From the NCBI GenBank assembly GCA_021613335.1, contig JAJTWR010000254.1:633501-697500 (forward strand): a stretch of 64,000 nt of DNA, given 5' to 3'. Below, in pieces: positions 48,280 to 60,382 of the stretch (position 1 is the first letter of the stretch; each line of letters opens with the position of its first letter). This stretch comes from Whitmania pigra. Its lineage: Eukaryota > Annelida > Clitellata > Hirudinida > Haemopidae. The notes beneath the pieces were generated by a model. It was given only the letters and a program-made list of their open reading frames with translations, was not told where the DNA came from and searched no databases. A program made the position numbers and the translations under genes.

Positions 48280-50320
48280 ACAAACCGGATCTCGTGGGCA
48301 TCGCCGGCCTTGGTTTGATGCCCAGTGTGTGAGGGAGAGGCGAAACCTCCGCAAACATAGAAAGAAAAAAGATGTGACCACAGATGATCTTCGAACTGCT
48401 TACTCTCGCTTCCTCCGGGTGAAGAGCTATGCCTACTACTCCAAGCGAGTTCTGGAAGAAAAACATCCTGCCAAGCGCTGGTAGTTAATAAGGAAGTCGA
48501 CGACAGCCGGAAGTAATGTTCCGACATTGGTCTGTCCATCGCCTGGTCTATTTCAAATTCCTAAATGACAAGCTAAGTGACATACGCAGTTCAACTAATG
48601 GAGCTCTCCCACCGGACTTTACTGACTGTCGGCAGGGTTCAGAATTATCATGTTTATCACAGACGTCGTATGGGAGTTATCTCGACTAAACAAGTCCCTC
48701 CCAAATAAACAAAGAAAGATGGACTCCATCCCAACCTGGCTTCTGAAGGAGCTCTCTGAGTTTAAAATCCATTTTCTTGTCTTATTATTTAATAAATCTT
48801 TGGCATCTGGGGAGGTTCCCGTACTCTTCAAAGTTGCTCGGATTAGTACAGTGATAAAGAAACCCACCCTTGATTCGAACCAGCCGCCATCGTTCCGACC
48901 ATATCTAACCTCAGTGTCATCTCGAAGCTCTTGGAGTGATTGGTGCTGTAGCGTGTCCTAACCTATCTTGAAGCCAATGCACTAGTTTCACCAACTCAGT
49001 CGGCGTACCGTCAGCATCACTCAACTGAAACAGATGTGTTGAAGGTGGTCTCTGATATTCTGGATGGCAGTTGACAGAGGCAACGTGGCGATTCTTCCCT
49101 TCCTCGACATGTCTGCGGCATTTGATACAGTGGATCCCAGCATCCTCATTGAGAGGCTCGATCGAGCATTTGCCATACGTCATTGGACTGGCTTAGATTT
49201 TATTTAAGAGACAGAAGTCAACTTATTGAAACTGCATCTGCAGACCCAGTTGCTCAAAATGTCTCATCGGGAGTCCTGCAGGGGTCTGTCCTCGGACCAA
49301 TTCTTTTCTTCTTTTATGTGGCAGAAATTGAGCAACATTTTGCTCGTCATGGCTTCCATAGCCACCAGTATGCGGATGATAAGCAAATATATGCATTCTG
49401 TAAGCCCACAATACGCCTCATCTTGCTCTTCGCATGGCAGAGTGTTTTGGTGATGTTGAGTCCTGGATTTAAGCGAACCGACTCAGATTGAATGAATACA
49501 AGACGGAGGTCATCTGGTTTCATCCTGCTTTACAAAGATTGCCCACCGCACCAGTTCAACTGTTGGGAGTTAGCATTGTTTCATCGGCAGTGGTGAGAAA
49601 CCTAGATGTTTACCTTGACACATCATTGTCAATGGAAAATAATGCTGGAAAGATTGCCGCTGCTTGTTTCTCTACTCTCCGTGTCCTAAGGGAGGCACGA
49701 CATTCAGTGCCTCGAGAGGTCCTTATAAACCTTGTGATCCAGCTTGTCTTGACAAAACTGGACTACTATAATTCAGTCCCGTATGGTTCCAGCAAACTGG
49801 TTTTACATAAAATTCAAGTGGTCATGAATACAGCAGCTAGGCTCATCTTCAATGCTCGGCTCACTGATCATGTATCACCATTACTGGATGAACTCCACTG
49901 GCTCCCCATCACAAAACGAATACCTTACAAGATTGTTCTCATGGTCTATAATTTCACATTCACCTGTCTCCCCAATACCTACACGAACTCCTCACTACAA
50001 CGTCATCTCAACGGTGAAGGTCCTCGATCCGCTCGTCTGACACCATAAACTTTATTGGTGATAAACATTCAAAGACCCACCGCGTGCACTATGGAGACAG
50101 ATCCTTCCATATGGACCGCCTCATGTCAGATCGTCCGAGATGTTGATGTTATATAAAAATAACCTTAAAACTCATTTATTAAACTTTCCTATTCATTTCC
50201 ACCAAAAAGTTCTTTTAAAATCTAGCTCGCACTACTCTAGAACTGATTATTTTGATTGTCACAGTGCCTTTTAAAACCTGCCGTGGATGCTTTCGGCACT
50301 TTAAATATTAGCTTAAATAA
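48280..50320 (+). mobile_element. LINE (CR1/L2-like), degenerate but long
   Basis: Plus-strand fragments in order are RRNLRKHRKKKDVTTDDL, AYYSKRVLEEKHPAKRW, WLLKELSEFKIHFLVLLFN, FLDMSAAFDTVDPSILIERL, YLRDRSQLIETASADPV, GVLQGSVLGPILFF, YADDKQIY, LLGVSIVSSAVVRNLDVYLD, LVLTKLDYYNSVPYGSS and HWLPITKRIPYKI. These cover the palm and C-terminal region of a non-LTR reverse transcriptase. Several frameshifts and stops occur. The 3' end reads TTAGCTTAAATAAATAAACA at about 50310. The 5' endonuclease part is missing. Confidence 0.88.
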
Positions 50321-50590
50321 ATAAACATAACAATCATTTATAGTGGTTAAGAAGACCTAGGTCTGTGTAATGACCAAATAGTAGTCCTAATAACCAAATT
50401 TGCTATAGTAAATCTTAAATGTATCTACTGTGTCCATGGATGGTTTCCTTATCTAGCTTATTCCACAAGGAAACCACCCTTGCGCTGAAATAATTATTTT
50501 TTAAGTTTCCCGATGATTTCTTATATAATTTACAATCGTGCCCTGTAGTAGAATCACTTTTTGTGATTTTCAGTCACTTATTCACTCATT
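50321..50590 (-). mobile_element. LINE 3' end, family 1, copy b
   Basis: This piece aligns throughout with 41990-42240 (TAGTGGTTAAGAAGACCT, GGTTTCCTTATC, TTTACAATCGTGCCCT). The minus strand still reads ARVVSLWNKLDKETIHG. It is the same CR1/L2-like family, truncated at both copies near the same place. Confidence 0.8.
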
Positions 50591-51070
50591 AATGTACCGC
50601 ACTTTGCTTTCGCTCTATTTTAAATGTTGTTTTCTAGAAAGGTAATTTTAATTTGTAATGAATACACTATAATTTCAAATTTTATTTAACATTAAATTGG
50701 AATAAACAGCCAATACTGCCGGTGTCAACCTGATATGATAGGATTACCATAATTTGTAAGTTTTTGGTGCCCCTCGTCGATTGCTTTAGCTGATGTTGTG
50801 GATCAGAAATGTTCGCACCGGTTGTGGTATCGGCGCTCTGAGAGTTTTATCGGTATAGAATGCAAGATATAACTAGTAAAGTCTGTAGTAATATATTCCA
50901 CGCCCACAATAAGCGCTTGTTAATTTTGGATTATTATTAGTTTGATATTTCTTTTTGGGAAATGTAGTTAAGATTACGTTAAGTAATTAAATTTTGATCA
51001 AGTTAAGATTGACTTGGTTGCTCTTGCAGTGACATTGTGACTTTATGGCGTTGGTGTTTTATCGAATCTG
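50591..51070. other. SH3BP5-like gene upstream region
   Basis: It presumably contains the promoter and 5' UTR. TATCGAATCTG precedes the ATG. I see no other feature. Confidence 0.4.
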
Positions 51071-51293
51071 ATGGCAAGCACAAGCAATTCTGAGTTAGGA
51101 GATGACAAACTTGACCCACGCATTAAAGTAAGTTGTTTCAAAGGATGAACATTTTCTACCTTTACTATTTAAAACATTTTTGGATTTTTTCGGCAATCAT
51201 GTATGACGTTTTTTTTTAACGGAATTCATGTAAACTGTTAGGTTTTTTTTGTGCTCTAACTTTTAAATATTATTTCTGCAAGTTTTACAATGA

Positions 51294-51330
<37 letters not shown>

Positions 51331-54300
51331 TAAGGGAATATGAAATACATTTTTGCATGGCTTTAATGTTTTTACACCATTATTACAAGCATTTTCTAAA
51401 TTGGTGAAAAAAATGTGTGTAAGTTTATTGAATTATCTTTAGGGTGAATTGGATGCTCTAAATTCTGCTGCAGAAAGTATCAACAAACTAGAAAATGAAA
51501 TTCAGGTTAATTTTGTATTAATTGACTAGCTGAACTCCATTAATTAGTTGCGCATTTTTCTTCAGAAAGCAAGATCCTTATTTAAAAAGCACAAGATGGA
51601 ATGTGCCAATAGTTTGCGGATGTTGTCCCACAAAATTGGGAGGAAAATGGTAGCACAAGCTCAAGGATTTTATGATTCGGTGAAGAAGTTGAACAAGGTA
51701 ATGAGGATGTGGTCATCCATAATCTTGTGTTTGATGGTGAGTAATTATATTTACAATTGCTTATTTCATCTCGTCAGCTGCAATTGGAAGTCGAGAAGGC
51801 AGCGTGTCGTTTCCAAAAAGCAAGTAGCTTGTATAAAACAGCTCAAGAAACTGTGAGTCTTGCAGAACAACAGCTAACTTCAGAAGATGGATCAAAACTG
51901 GCATTTGATACTGCTTGGCAGGAAATGCTCAACCATGCAAATCTGAGGGTCAGATTAAAACAATTACTGTTTTAGTAAATCATAGTTCTTTGTTAATAAT
52001 GTCAACTTGCCAAAATATTGCCATTGCATCTCCTACCAAAAAATTAAGAATGTTATTCTTTCTTAACCCATCCTGTGCTTCAACACCTGATAAATTATGC
52101 GAATTACACTTTTTCTTTGGACATTTAACCATGGTTGACATTTATGGAGTCATAAAACTTAATGTCTATGCTACTAATTTGAGTTGATTTATTAATGAAT
52201 AAGGAGGCGTTCGGGTCCTTGTACTTCCGATTGATAAATAAATGCGTTCAAGAAACTTTTTGGAATTTGAAATGAAGGTTGAAGGGCTTAATTTTTCTCC
52301 TTTTGTAGCTTCTCAAGCTTCTCAAAAGTCATAAATGTTGTCTCTTGGTACTAATGACATTTTTCTAACATTGTGTTTACTTGAATAATCACGAGTGCTA
52401 ATCAATTAGCCAATCAAAGGCCACACAACAGCATTTGCATAGACATCACATTAAAAGTTTTTTCTTTATTAAATGTCATGTATTTTCTAAATGTGCGTTG
52501 TTGATGGGTTTTTTGTGCAATTAATATCTGTTAGTTTAGCACTAAAAGTGATGCAATGTGAAAATAACTCATGCAGGTGCTAAATTCCATTTCAATTTGT
52601 TATTATTTTGTTCACTTTTCCTAAAATGATATAGTAAAGTTGAACCTTTTTTTTTGCAAAAGTGGATGTGTGTTTAAATATTTGTGGGATGTACTTTGCT
52701 TGAGCTGCAGAACTTAATTTGCAAGGTAAATATGGAAAGCATACTAATTAAAGTTACAAAAGATTTTGAAAATTTACTTTTTTTATAACTTCTGCTATTA
52801 TTTTCTGTTTATTATTAAGTTGGTGGAATCGATAAACATTCAGACAAGAATATGAGAGGGGAGAGAACTCTTAAGCGACTCATTCAAGCTAAGGAGATTT
52901 TTATAATTTTTTAAGGTTTCAGTGGAGTTGTGACATTTACAGGAGTAATCAAAAAACTGGGAAGGGTTAAATTTATTAAAAATACACTAAACGTTGATAA
53001 AAATTTCACTGCTTGATAAACTTCAAGACACTTAAAAATTGAAGGCTCAAAGCATTGGATGAACACAAAGTCGCATAGATTGAATCAATCAAACCACAAT
53101 AATTTATCAGAAATGGTTTAAGCACCATTATTTTTCTGATTTAGCTTTGATGTAACACAATGGTCATTATGTTATATAAATTACATTACATATTAATGTT
53201 TTATAAATTACATAATGTATATCACGTCCTTCCTCTGCATATGCTACATTCAATGATAGTAATTTTTTGGATGTCTTTCATGTTTGTTTACACATTGCAC
53301 ACTTTGTGTATTTCTATGAAAATTGGATCATACACTTACCAAAATATTTTCTTGAATATTTTAATGGTAATTCCATGATTCATGTTTCTCATAACTTGCA
53401 AATGTGGTCCATAGTTCTCCAAAACTACATTAAAATTAGCTTTCATCCAATGTTATGACTCAATTTTATGTTCAATGATACCTCTAGCTTATCTATTCCT
53501 TTTAGTCTTTTGTACATACTGTTTAAGAAATCATGCAAGTTTTACATACCATTTGATTTTGTGTGGAGTTACCTTCCACTTTGATAATTCAGTAAATTTT
53601 TTTAAACTGCTTATTATTTGCAGAAGATAACTAAATATGTTTTATGTAATCTTACAAACAGTTGACATTGCCAGCATAAGCCTGATATGATAGGATTATC
53701 CTAATAATTAAAAATATTTTTATTTTTCATTAAAATTCACATTTGGTGGACTACAATTGTAAATAATTGTCATTCATAATTATTTGTTAATAACATCAAC
53801 TTGTTTAAATACTGTTTATAAATTCAATATAATGAATAATAATAATATGTTTATTTGTATAGCACCATAAGCGTAAGCATCAGGGGCACTTTATGGTGGT
53901 GCAAGCTGGGTTGCAAACACGACACGTAATGACTGTTACTTTTAACATCGTTCGCAGGCATGCTACCATCTGAGCTGGCACCCCATCATAACAGCCCGGC
54001 GGCAAAACAGCCCCGTCAAAATAGCCCAAGACAAAATGGCCCCGTTAAACAGCCCCGACAATATAGCCCGGTGACAAAACAGCCCAAGACAAAATAGCCC
54101 CGACAAAACGGCATCGTCAGTATAGCCCGGTGACAAAATAGCCCCGTCAAAATAGCGGTAGAATTGGTTCTTTGTTGATTTGTTACATGTCCACATGACG
54201 TGAGGATAATTTATATTAAATACCAACTTCAAAAGTCCATGTAAAGTGAGGAAGTAGTCGGAATTCTAATAATATTTTAGACGATAAATCTTCAAACCAC

Positions 54301-56527
54301 TAATTTCGAATTAAATTTAGAACTAGTTATCGGTTAATGCATTCAATTTACAAAATTTTTTTAAATACATTGATGGGGCTGTTTTGACGAGATTTGTTCG
54401 TCCTGGGCTATTTTGTCACCGGGCTGTATTTACGGAGATGTTTTGACGGGGCTATTTTGTCGCCGGGCTGTTATGACGGGTCACCATCTGAGCTAACTTG
54501 CATAGCCAACCATTTATATAGCACCCTTGTGGCAGTGCCTACTGGGTTTTTAACATGACACATTACTACTGTTACCATTACTGAATATGATATGTGCAGG
54601 CATGTAACCCATTCATCCTACCTGCAAAAAAATTGCTTGTGTGTTGCCACAGTTCATGGAGGCTGAAAAGGAGAAGAGAGCTTGCGAAGATAAATACGAA
54701 ACTTGCTCAAAAGATTGTTCTAACCTCCAGTTTCAAACTGCCATCATGAAAAAGGACATGACAAAAGCCATTGAGAAGTCGAGGTTAACATTTTGTCACA
54801 TGAGACCTTTGTATGTTTTACGTTTCTGATCTAGATTGATCAAAACTTAATTTAATATTTCAGACCATTTTATGAAATGAAGCAGAAATTTGAGAAGAAA
54901 TTACAGGTAATTACACTTAATTATTATAGGTTCTATTTATAACTTATCCAAACAATACTCACACAGATTGAAAAGCAGAATGCAGAGGACCTACAATTGG
55001 CATTGATTTGCAGTAAACAGAAATATAAGCTGGCTCTCATCAACTTAGAGCAAATTTCTGAGGAGATTCACATGCAGAGGGACCATTCTGAACTTCCACG
55101 CAGGACTCCAGGAGTTGGAGCAGAGTCAGATGCTTGCAGTGAACTTTCTGATATTTTCTCCACCAACTTAGGTTATTTACAAAGGATTTATTTTATTTAT
55201 TATTTAGTTATTTTTTTTATTTATTTGAACGACAAAAAGAAGGTCATGAATGATCGCTAAAACAAATTTTTACCTCATTTAGTTTTTTGATATAGAGTGG
55301 TTAGGAGAAATGGAAATCAGTTATTTGTTATAAAGTTGTTGATATCGGTGCCATGACATGCAATTTTGGAATTTGGTATGAGTTGAGGAGCTGAGGATAT
55401 CAGGGGCAGAGAGTTCCAGGTTTTGATGATTTGATTGATGAACAAATGGAGCCTGTGAGTGGTGGAACATTTTTCTCAAAGAAGTAGGTGGAGGGCATGA
55501 CCATATGTGTCAGAAAACTGGGAATTCGGGAATGGTGCAGTGTGCAAAACTGTATACTATTTTGCAGGGGTTTAAATCATGGATGAGGCACCGATGTTCG
55601 GTGGTCTTGAGAATGAGATTCTGAAGTCTGCTCCTGTAATGTTGTGTTTGCAATCCTGGAATGGTTTTTGTGAAACATTTGTAGACATGCTCAATATTCA
55701 TTATGAGCTGCTTGCTGTAGGGGCTCCAGACTGGGGAATAATATAATAATATCGTTTATTTCTTTAGCTAAAGCATTAGATAATTAGACATATTCTAAAA
55801 ATTTTGACCAAATTGTTGCAAATAAAATTAAAATGTTTGTGTTACGAGGAGATTTGTTTTTCTTTCAGATTTCATTTCTGACAACAGCAGCCAAGTCTCA
55901 AGAGATGATTTTGCATCAGATTTTTGTCTTGATGAATCTTGGGAATCGGGTCATTTAGAAGAAAATGAGAAAGCACTGAACAATACACTTGACACATTTT
56001 TTGACAAAGTCAGTAGGAAGTTTCAGCGAAGCAGTTCCATGGGAAACATTGCTTCAGGTTCACAACTACAAGTTCATGGATTGGAAAAGGCATCAGATGA
56101 TGTCATAGAGTCTCTCAGAGGAAATGTTACAAGCATTTCAGCCAGAGACAGTAACTTAGAAGGAGCTGAGCAGCCACCTGAGCAGAGTGAAAGTTCAAAG
56201 GGTCATCCCTCCAAGACTTTTAAGAGCACTATTTTCCTTCCCATTAGCTACCCCATTGATAAAGCCCGACAAGATGCTAAAAGGGCAACATTTTTGTCAT
56301 TGGAAAGGGGATCTTACAAATCTCAAAAAGGTCATCTTGTTGATTCATTCCAAAGTGATTTGAAAAACTTGAAACCATCTCACAAATATAGGCAGTCGCC
56401 GAGACACGAAACCAACAACTTACCTCTCATAAAAACTCAGCACCCCGCTGAACGAAAGGCTTACCAAATTGACAAGGGTCCTGAGTTTAGTTATTCATCA
56501 GACTTCACCAGGAAGGATAGTTTTTGA
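51071..56527 (+). CDS. SH3BP5: SH3BP5/SH3BP5L-like RAB11 guanine nucleotide exchange factor
   Basis: Members of this family are coiled-coil exchange factors for RAB11; the founding member also binds the BTK SH3 domain. Exons are 51071-51127, 51443-51505, 51566-51697, 51778-51948, 54653-54783, 54864-54906, 54967-55171 and 55869-56527. They total 1461 bases, or 486 aa, close to the human 455. Residues 15-220 form the SH3BP5 coiled-coil domain: LDPRIKGELDALN, TAQETVSLAEQQL, FDTAWQEMLNHANLR, FMEAEKEKRACEDKYE, RPFYEMKQKFEKKLQ and KYKLALINLEQISEEIH. The C-terminal exon is acidic then Ser/Lys-rich and unlike vertebrate tails. Intron 4 (2.7 kb) carries SINEs and a small inverted-repeat element, and intron 7 carries a LINE fragment. 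Confidence 0.92.
51299..51327 (+). repeat. TA dinucleotide microsatellite
   Basis: About 14 TA units lie in SH3BP5 intron 1. Confidence 0.9.
53836..53976 (-). repeat. tRNA-derived SINE, copy 3 (best preserved)
   Basis: On the minus strand it reads AGCTCAGATGGTAGCATGCC (tRNA A-box region), GTGTTTGCAACCC (B-box-like), then a body and a tail ATGGTGCTATACAAATAAAC followed by ATT repeats. Pol III promoter boxes and a 3' short-repeat tail are typical of tRNA-derived SINEs. The head is split by the element inserted at 53977. Confidence 0.75.
53977..54485 (+). mobile_element. Terminal-inverted-repeat element with 9-bp duplication, copy 2
   Basis: This 509-bp element begins GGCACCCCATCATAACAGCC and ends GTTATGACGGGTCACC. 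ATCTGAGCT flanks both sides (53968-53976 and 54486-54494). Its left arm holds about eleven imperfect copies of an ACAAAATAGCCCCG-like unit (13-17 nt), and its right arm holds the same units inverted. The middle is AT-rich and non-coding and resembles copy 1. It split a SINE head, so it is younger than that SINE. Confidence 0.9.
54495..54612 (-). repeat. tRNA-derived SINE, copy 4 (diverged), plus the rest of the copy 3 head
   Basis: The first bases (AACTTGCAT on plus) complete the tRNA-like head of copy 3. Then ATATAGCACC, GCCTACTGGGTTTTTAACATG and GTGCAGGCATGTAACCC parallel the same family in the same orientation. Its sequence is more diverged than copy 3. Confidence 0.5.
55310..55735 (-). 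mobile_element. LINE reverse transcriptase fragment in SH3BP5 intron 7
   Basis: The minus strand reads YSPVWSPYSKQLIMNIEHVY, FTKTIPGLQTQHYRSRLQNL, ILKTTEHRCLIHDLNPCKIV. This is the C-terminal block of a CR1/L2-like reverse transcriptase, continuing with stops to about 55310. Confidence 0.78.
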
Positions 56528-57437
56528 GCATTTATAAGGAAGACGTGTCGTTTGTTTTTTGTCCGATCTGCATCAAAGGTTTTAAGCTATTGTCTATGAT
56601 TGAGTAAATTTTATAAATTACATTATTTAACACTCATTTTATGATTCCTGTCATCAGTTATTTTGTAGCTAACAATTTTAACACAAACTTCGTTTTTGAA
56701 GGGGGGGGGGGATTGGGACGAATAATGTGTCGATATTGGTGATCATTGGAACTGGGTGAGGTACTGGGACAGATAAATGTTTGACTCTGCTCTTGACGGA
56801 ATTTGGTGGTCTGCCGTGGAGCAAAGGACGTGATGTGTGGAATCACTCTAGTTACCAAATGAAATGTCAAATGAAATCGGCTAAATACAAAATCGCAAAT
56901 AGTAATTCGTTGTGAGGGTGCTTGCTAATGCCTTATTTTTCTGCGGAACTTTGGCGTGGGTGACCTGTGGCTCATCCCGAATTAGTGATAATTTTTGGAA
57001 AACTCGATTGCGATAAAACTTGCGGGATGTGCTTCCGTGGACGTTAATTTAGTCAGTGTGCTGACCTCGTGAGTATTCGAGTATTTCCAGTTTTGTGGGA
57101 ACTCATCAGCTTTTTCTGTGTATGGAGAAGCAAATAACTTGGGAAGATGACCTTTTTTTTGAATCTAGCCAAATGTCAGGAAAAAACAATACATGCCCCA
57201 AATGAAATGACATCCCTTGCGAAGAACCAGGAAAAAACATGGACGCGATACTAATGATTTTCAACAGTAAAATGACTTCAAAACTTAACTTTCTGCAAAG
57301 ACGGATGTTTCGATTGCTTAGAAAAAACGACGAAACTGTTAATATTCTGTTAAACTGTTATCTTGTTATCGCGATTTGATTTCCATGAGACGTTTTGTCA
57401 GGTCTTCGCTTTGAGTGGCATTTTATTATTATTATTG

Positions 57438-57528
<91 letters not shown>

Positions 57529-60382
57529 ACGTTATTAAATAGTTATTTTGTTAGCCGATGTGTAATGCAGGGATGCAGACATAGTAACATAACTAATTTA
57601 GAGTAACTTAATTTCGTTCGAGGCAATTGTTAGTCAATAATTAACAAATATCAACTATCTTCAACATCTCGAAAAAACATAGATTTTCATCCCAGCAGAA
57701 GTCAGGATCCTCGAATAAAAACTAAAATGTGAGAAATTGAGTCATTTAGGCGAAAAGGAGTGGCGAAACGTGGCAGGTTTCAACAAATGAACGAATCTCT
57801 TATGTGCTCCAAAATCGTTCAACATTTTTCGTTGAGTTGCATTTGAATCGTTTGAAGAAAATTGCGCCGACTTTTCACGAGCGCAGAATCGCGTCGTTTG
57901 TCTTGCGCAGTTAATAGAGCCCAGCTTGGAGATTTTGAATGTGGCACAAGAGTGGAGCCTGCACCTCCTATCAATAAAACTCCGCTCACAAGACAATTTT
58001 AGACATTAATTCGATATTATTTAAAAAAAGATTCCATGTTCTGGTCGTCGCTATTGCAATTGTTGAGCATAAAAAGTAATAACGAATGAAATTAAGCGCT
58101 CCCGTCCTAGCGGCATTTCATGTTAGTGGGATATGAAAATGGAAATCTGAGGCAGAAACTTTGAAAACAGAAAGTTGTGTAGGAGGGTCATCCGAAATAA
58201 CGTGAAACTTAAATCACTTACATCACTGGACCGTTTGACACCCAGGTGTAGCAGGCTTTGAGAGTCTAGCAAAGCGTATAAGATGGGGTTAAATTACGCT
58301 GACATTGAAATTAATAGGCACAGCTGAGGTCCTCAATACTGCCTGCTTTAGTTACGGGTCAGAAAGCGAATCTAGTGGACATGTCATTTTTCTTCTGGCT
58401 TTGTTGAAGCTGTCTTGCATAGAAAAACCATCGTTCTTAGAAATTATTTTGAAGAACAAATCGGAATAATATCGAACATGTCTTGACCAGAAAATGTCGA
58501 TGTAAATGACCAGTGTATTGATTGACGCCAGTTCTGTCGTCGGCCAATATCTGTGTGGAGAACTGCCGCCCATCGTCACTTCTTGTCTCAGATTTCATCG
58601 ATGTATCATTGATTCATAACAAGATAATCCCGCCTAATATTTTCAACACTGCCATGTCCTGCGACGCTTTTTGCGTCACATCCGATTTTGAGGCAATAAA
58701 TTATTGTTTCGAAATAAACTATTTTAATTTAAATCATTATTATTATAATAATAACTATTATTATTATTTCAATGTAAACATAAGTTGTGACTCTAAGAAA
58801 AGAACAGATCCAAATGAGGATCCATTGCCACGCGAATATAGCGACATTTATTTGGACAAGTTAGAAAATTAGCGGATTAGATATTTATTTCAATGGGTGA
58901 AATGGATCCGAGGAGCTGCTAAATTAATCAGCACAGGCATCACTCATAATGAATGAGATTTTCATTCATTTTCATTCAAGCGACGCGAAAAACCCAGGAG
59001 ATTTAAAAAGCGAATGTCGGCGAAAGACGCTAAATTATTTACGATACTCAAATTAAAGCAGTTTGCTTTGTGTCTGCTCAGAGCTCAACTTAAAGGCTTC
59101 AGTGGAATCAAGAAATCATGAACCAATGGATACTGGAAATTTTTGTCCATTGAAACTCAATTAAGTTATGCAAATGTCCGTTGCAAGAGATACATTGATG
59201 ATGTGACGTAAGTGATATCAATGAGCAGCTGGCGGGGACTCTCGGACATCTGTCGAAGAAATGTTGTGGTGTCCGATGTCTCCTTAACGAGGCGGACGCT
59301 GATTCTGATAATAAAAAGTTCACTTTTTGCATTTCATAATTCCAGCTCTTTCTAGGGACAAAGAATCATGAATTTGACAAATTATCACTGGCCACTCGAA
59401 CGCCATATGTTTGCAAATGAATGCACGCCCATCATAAGCGCACGAGGTCAGCAGTTGGTGAAATGTTTTTGCTGCCAATTTCTTTAATTAATGGAGATGT
59501 TCCGTCGTTATGAAGTTATAAATCGCCTCTACGATAATTTCTCGGTCGCTTATCGGCGCGCAGGATTCGTGTAAAATAAGCTCGGATTTATATGCACCGT
59601 GGAACTGTTTATAACGAGCAAAATACTGGCGTCCAGTCTAATTGACTTCCACAATCTAACGCATCAGTGGCTGCATGACAAATGCTGCAAAGATAAGCAA
59701 GATAATTTCGCCAATTAATTGCTCGCGTGGACGAATTGGAAGCAGTAATTACAAGGAGCTCCTCGATTGGTTGAAATTAAAAACTCTCGCATTTAATTTC
59801 GATGGCAGCAAGTACGGTGCTACGATGCTGTCGTGTGGCGCCATCTGATTGCAACAAAAATGCTTCAGGATCCTTTAATCCCGGAGATAAAATTCCAATG
59901 CTCATGCTGAAAGTGAACTAATGGCGTTGATAGAATCTATGAATTCTGTTGATTATTCCATAATGCGCCTCGTTTGTCTCAAACTTATCGAAAGGAAAAA
60001 AGATATTCGAACGTGTGTGTGTGTGTGTGAAGGGGGAGTTTAATTTTTATTAAAATCCAGGCTTCGAATAGCAGCAGCATATGGGCCCTCTTCAGCTCGA
60101 CTGATTCTTGATTCCTATCCCGCTTTTGACTTGTTCGGCTTATGCGAGGATTAATGTACGGAGGGAAACAAATAAATTAACATAGAGAAGGGATTAAGTG
60201 ACGATAAATTTTTTGCTTTCCAGCCACCGACGCTGTAAACGTTTCCAGTGTCTCGTTCAATTATCCATCAAGCTGCTGAGATGATCTCTGAGAGGAATTT
60301 ATTTTACATCAAAATCGAGTTCCTTCTCGACGATTGCATAGAGACAAATTTGAACGTCAATGAAATAAAACTTTGATTGCCT
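56528..60382. other. Convergent intergenic region between SH3BP5 and UNCX
   Basis: I find no gene and no recognisable transposon here, in contrast to most intergenic DNA in this window. It includes a poly-G run (56701-56710), an ATT microsatellite at 57421-57525 and a GT run near 60015-60030. An AATAAA on the minus strand at 60298-60303 is a candidate UNCX polyadenylation signal. The unusually low repeat load near a developmental homeobox gene could reflect regulatory DNA, but no conserved element can be named from one sequence. Confidence 0.5.
57421..57525 (+). repeat. ATT microsatellite
   Basis: About 35 ATT units with one GTT interruption near the start; it produces an artefactual poly-tyrosine reading frame. 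Confidence 0.95.

Noticed and set aside
53836..53976. Genuine tRNA gene
   Set aside because: Only the A- and B-box regions resemble a tRNA; the arms do not pair and several similar copies with a non-tRNA tail exist, so it is a SINE.
57415..57606. Poly-tyrosine reading frame
   Set aside because: It is a translation of the ATT microsatellite.
58522..58872. 116-codon plus-strand frame in the SH3BP5-UNCX interval
   Set aside because: The composition is AT-driven with an ATT-derived tyrosine/asparagine run, and there is no domain.
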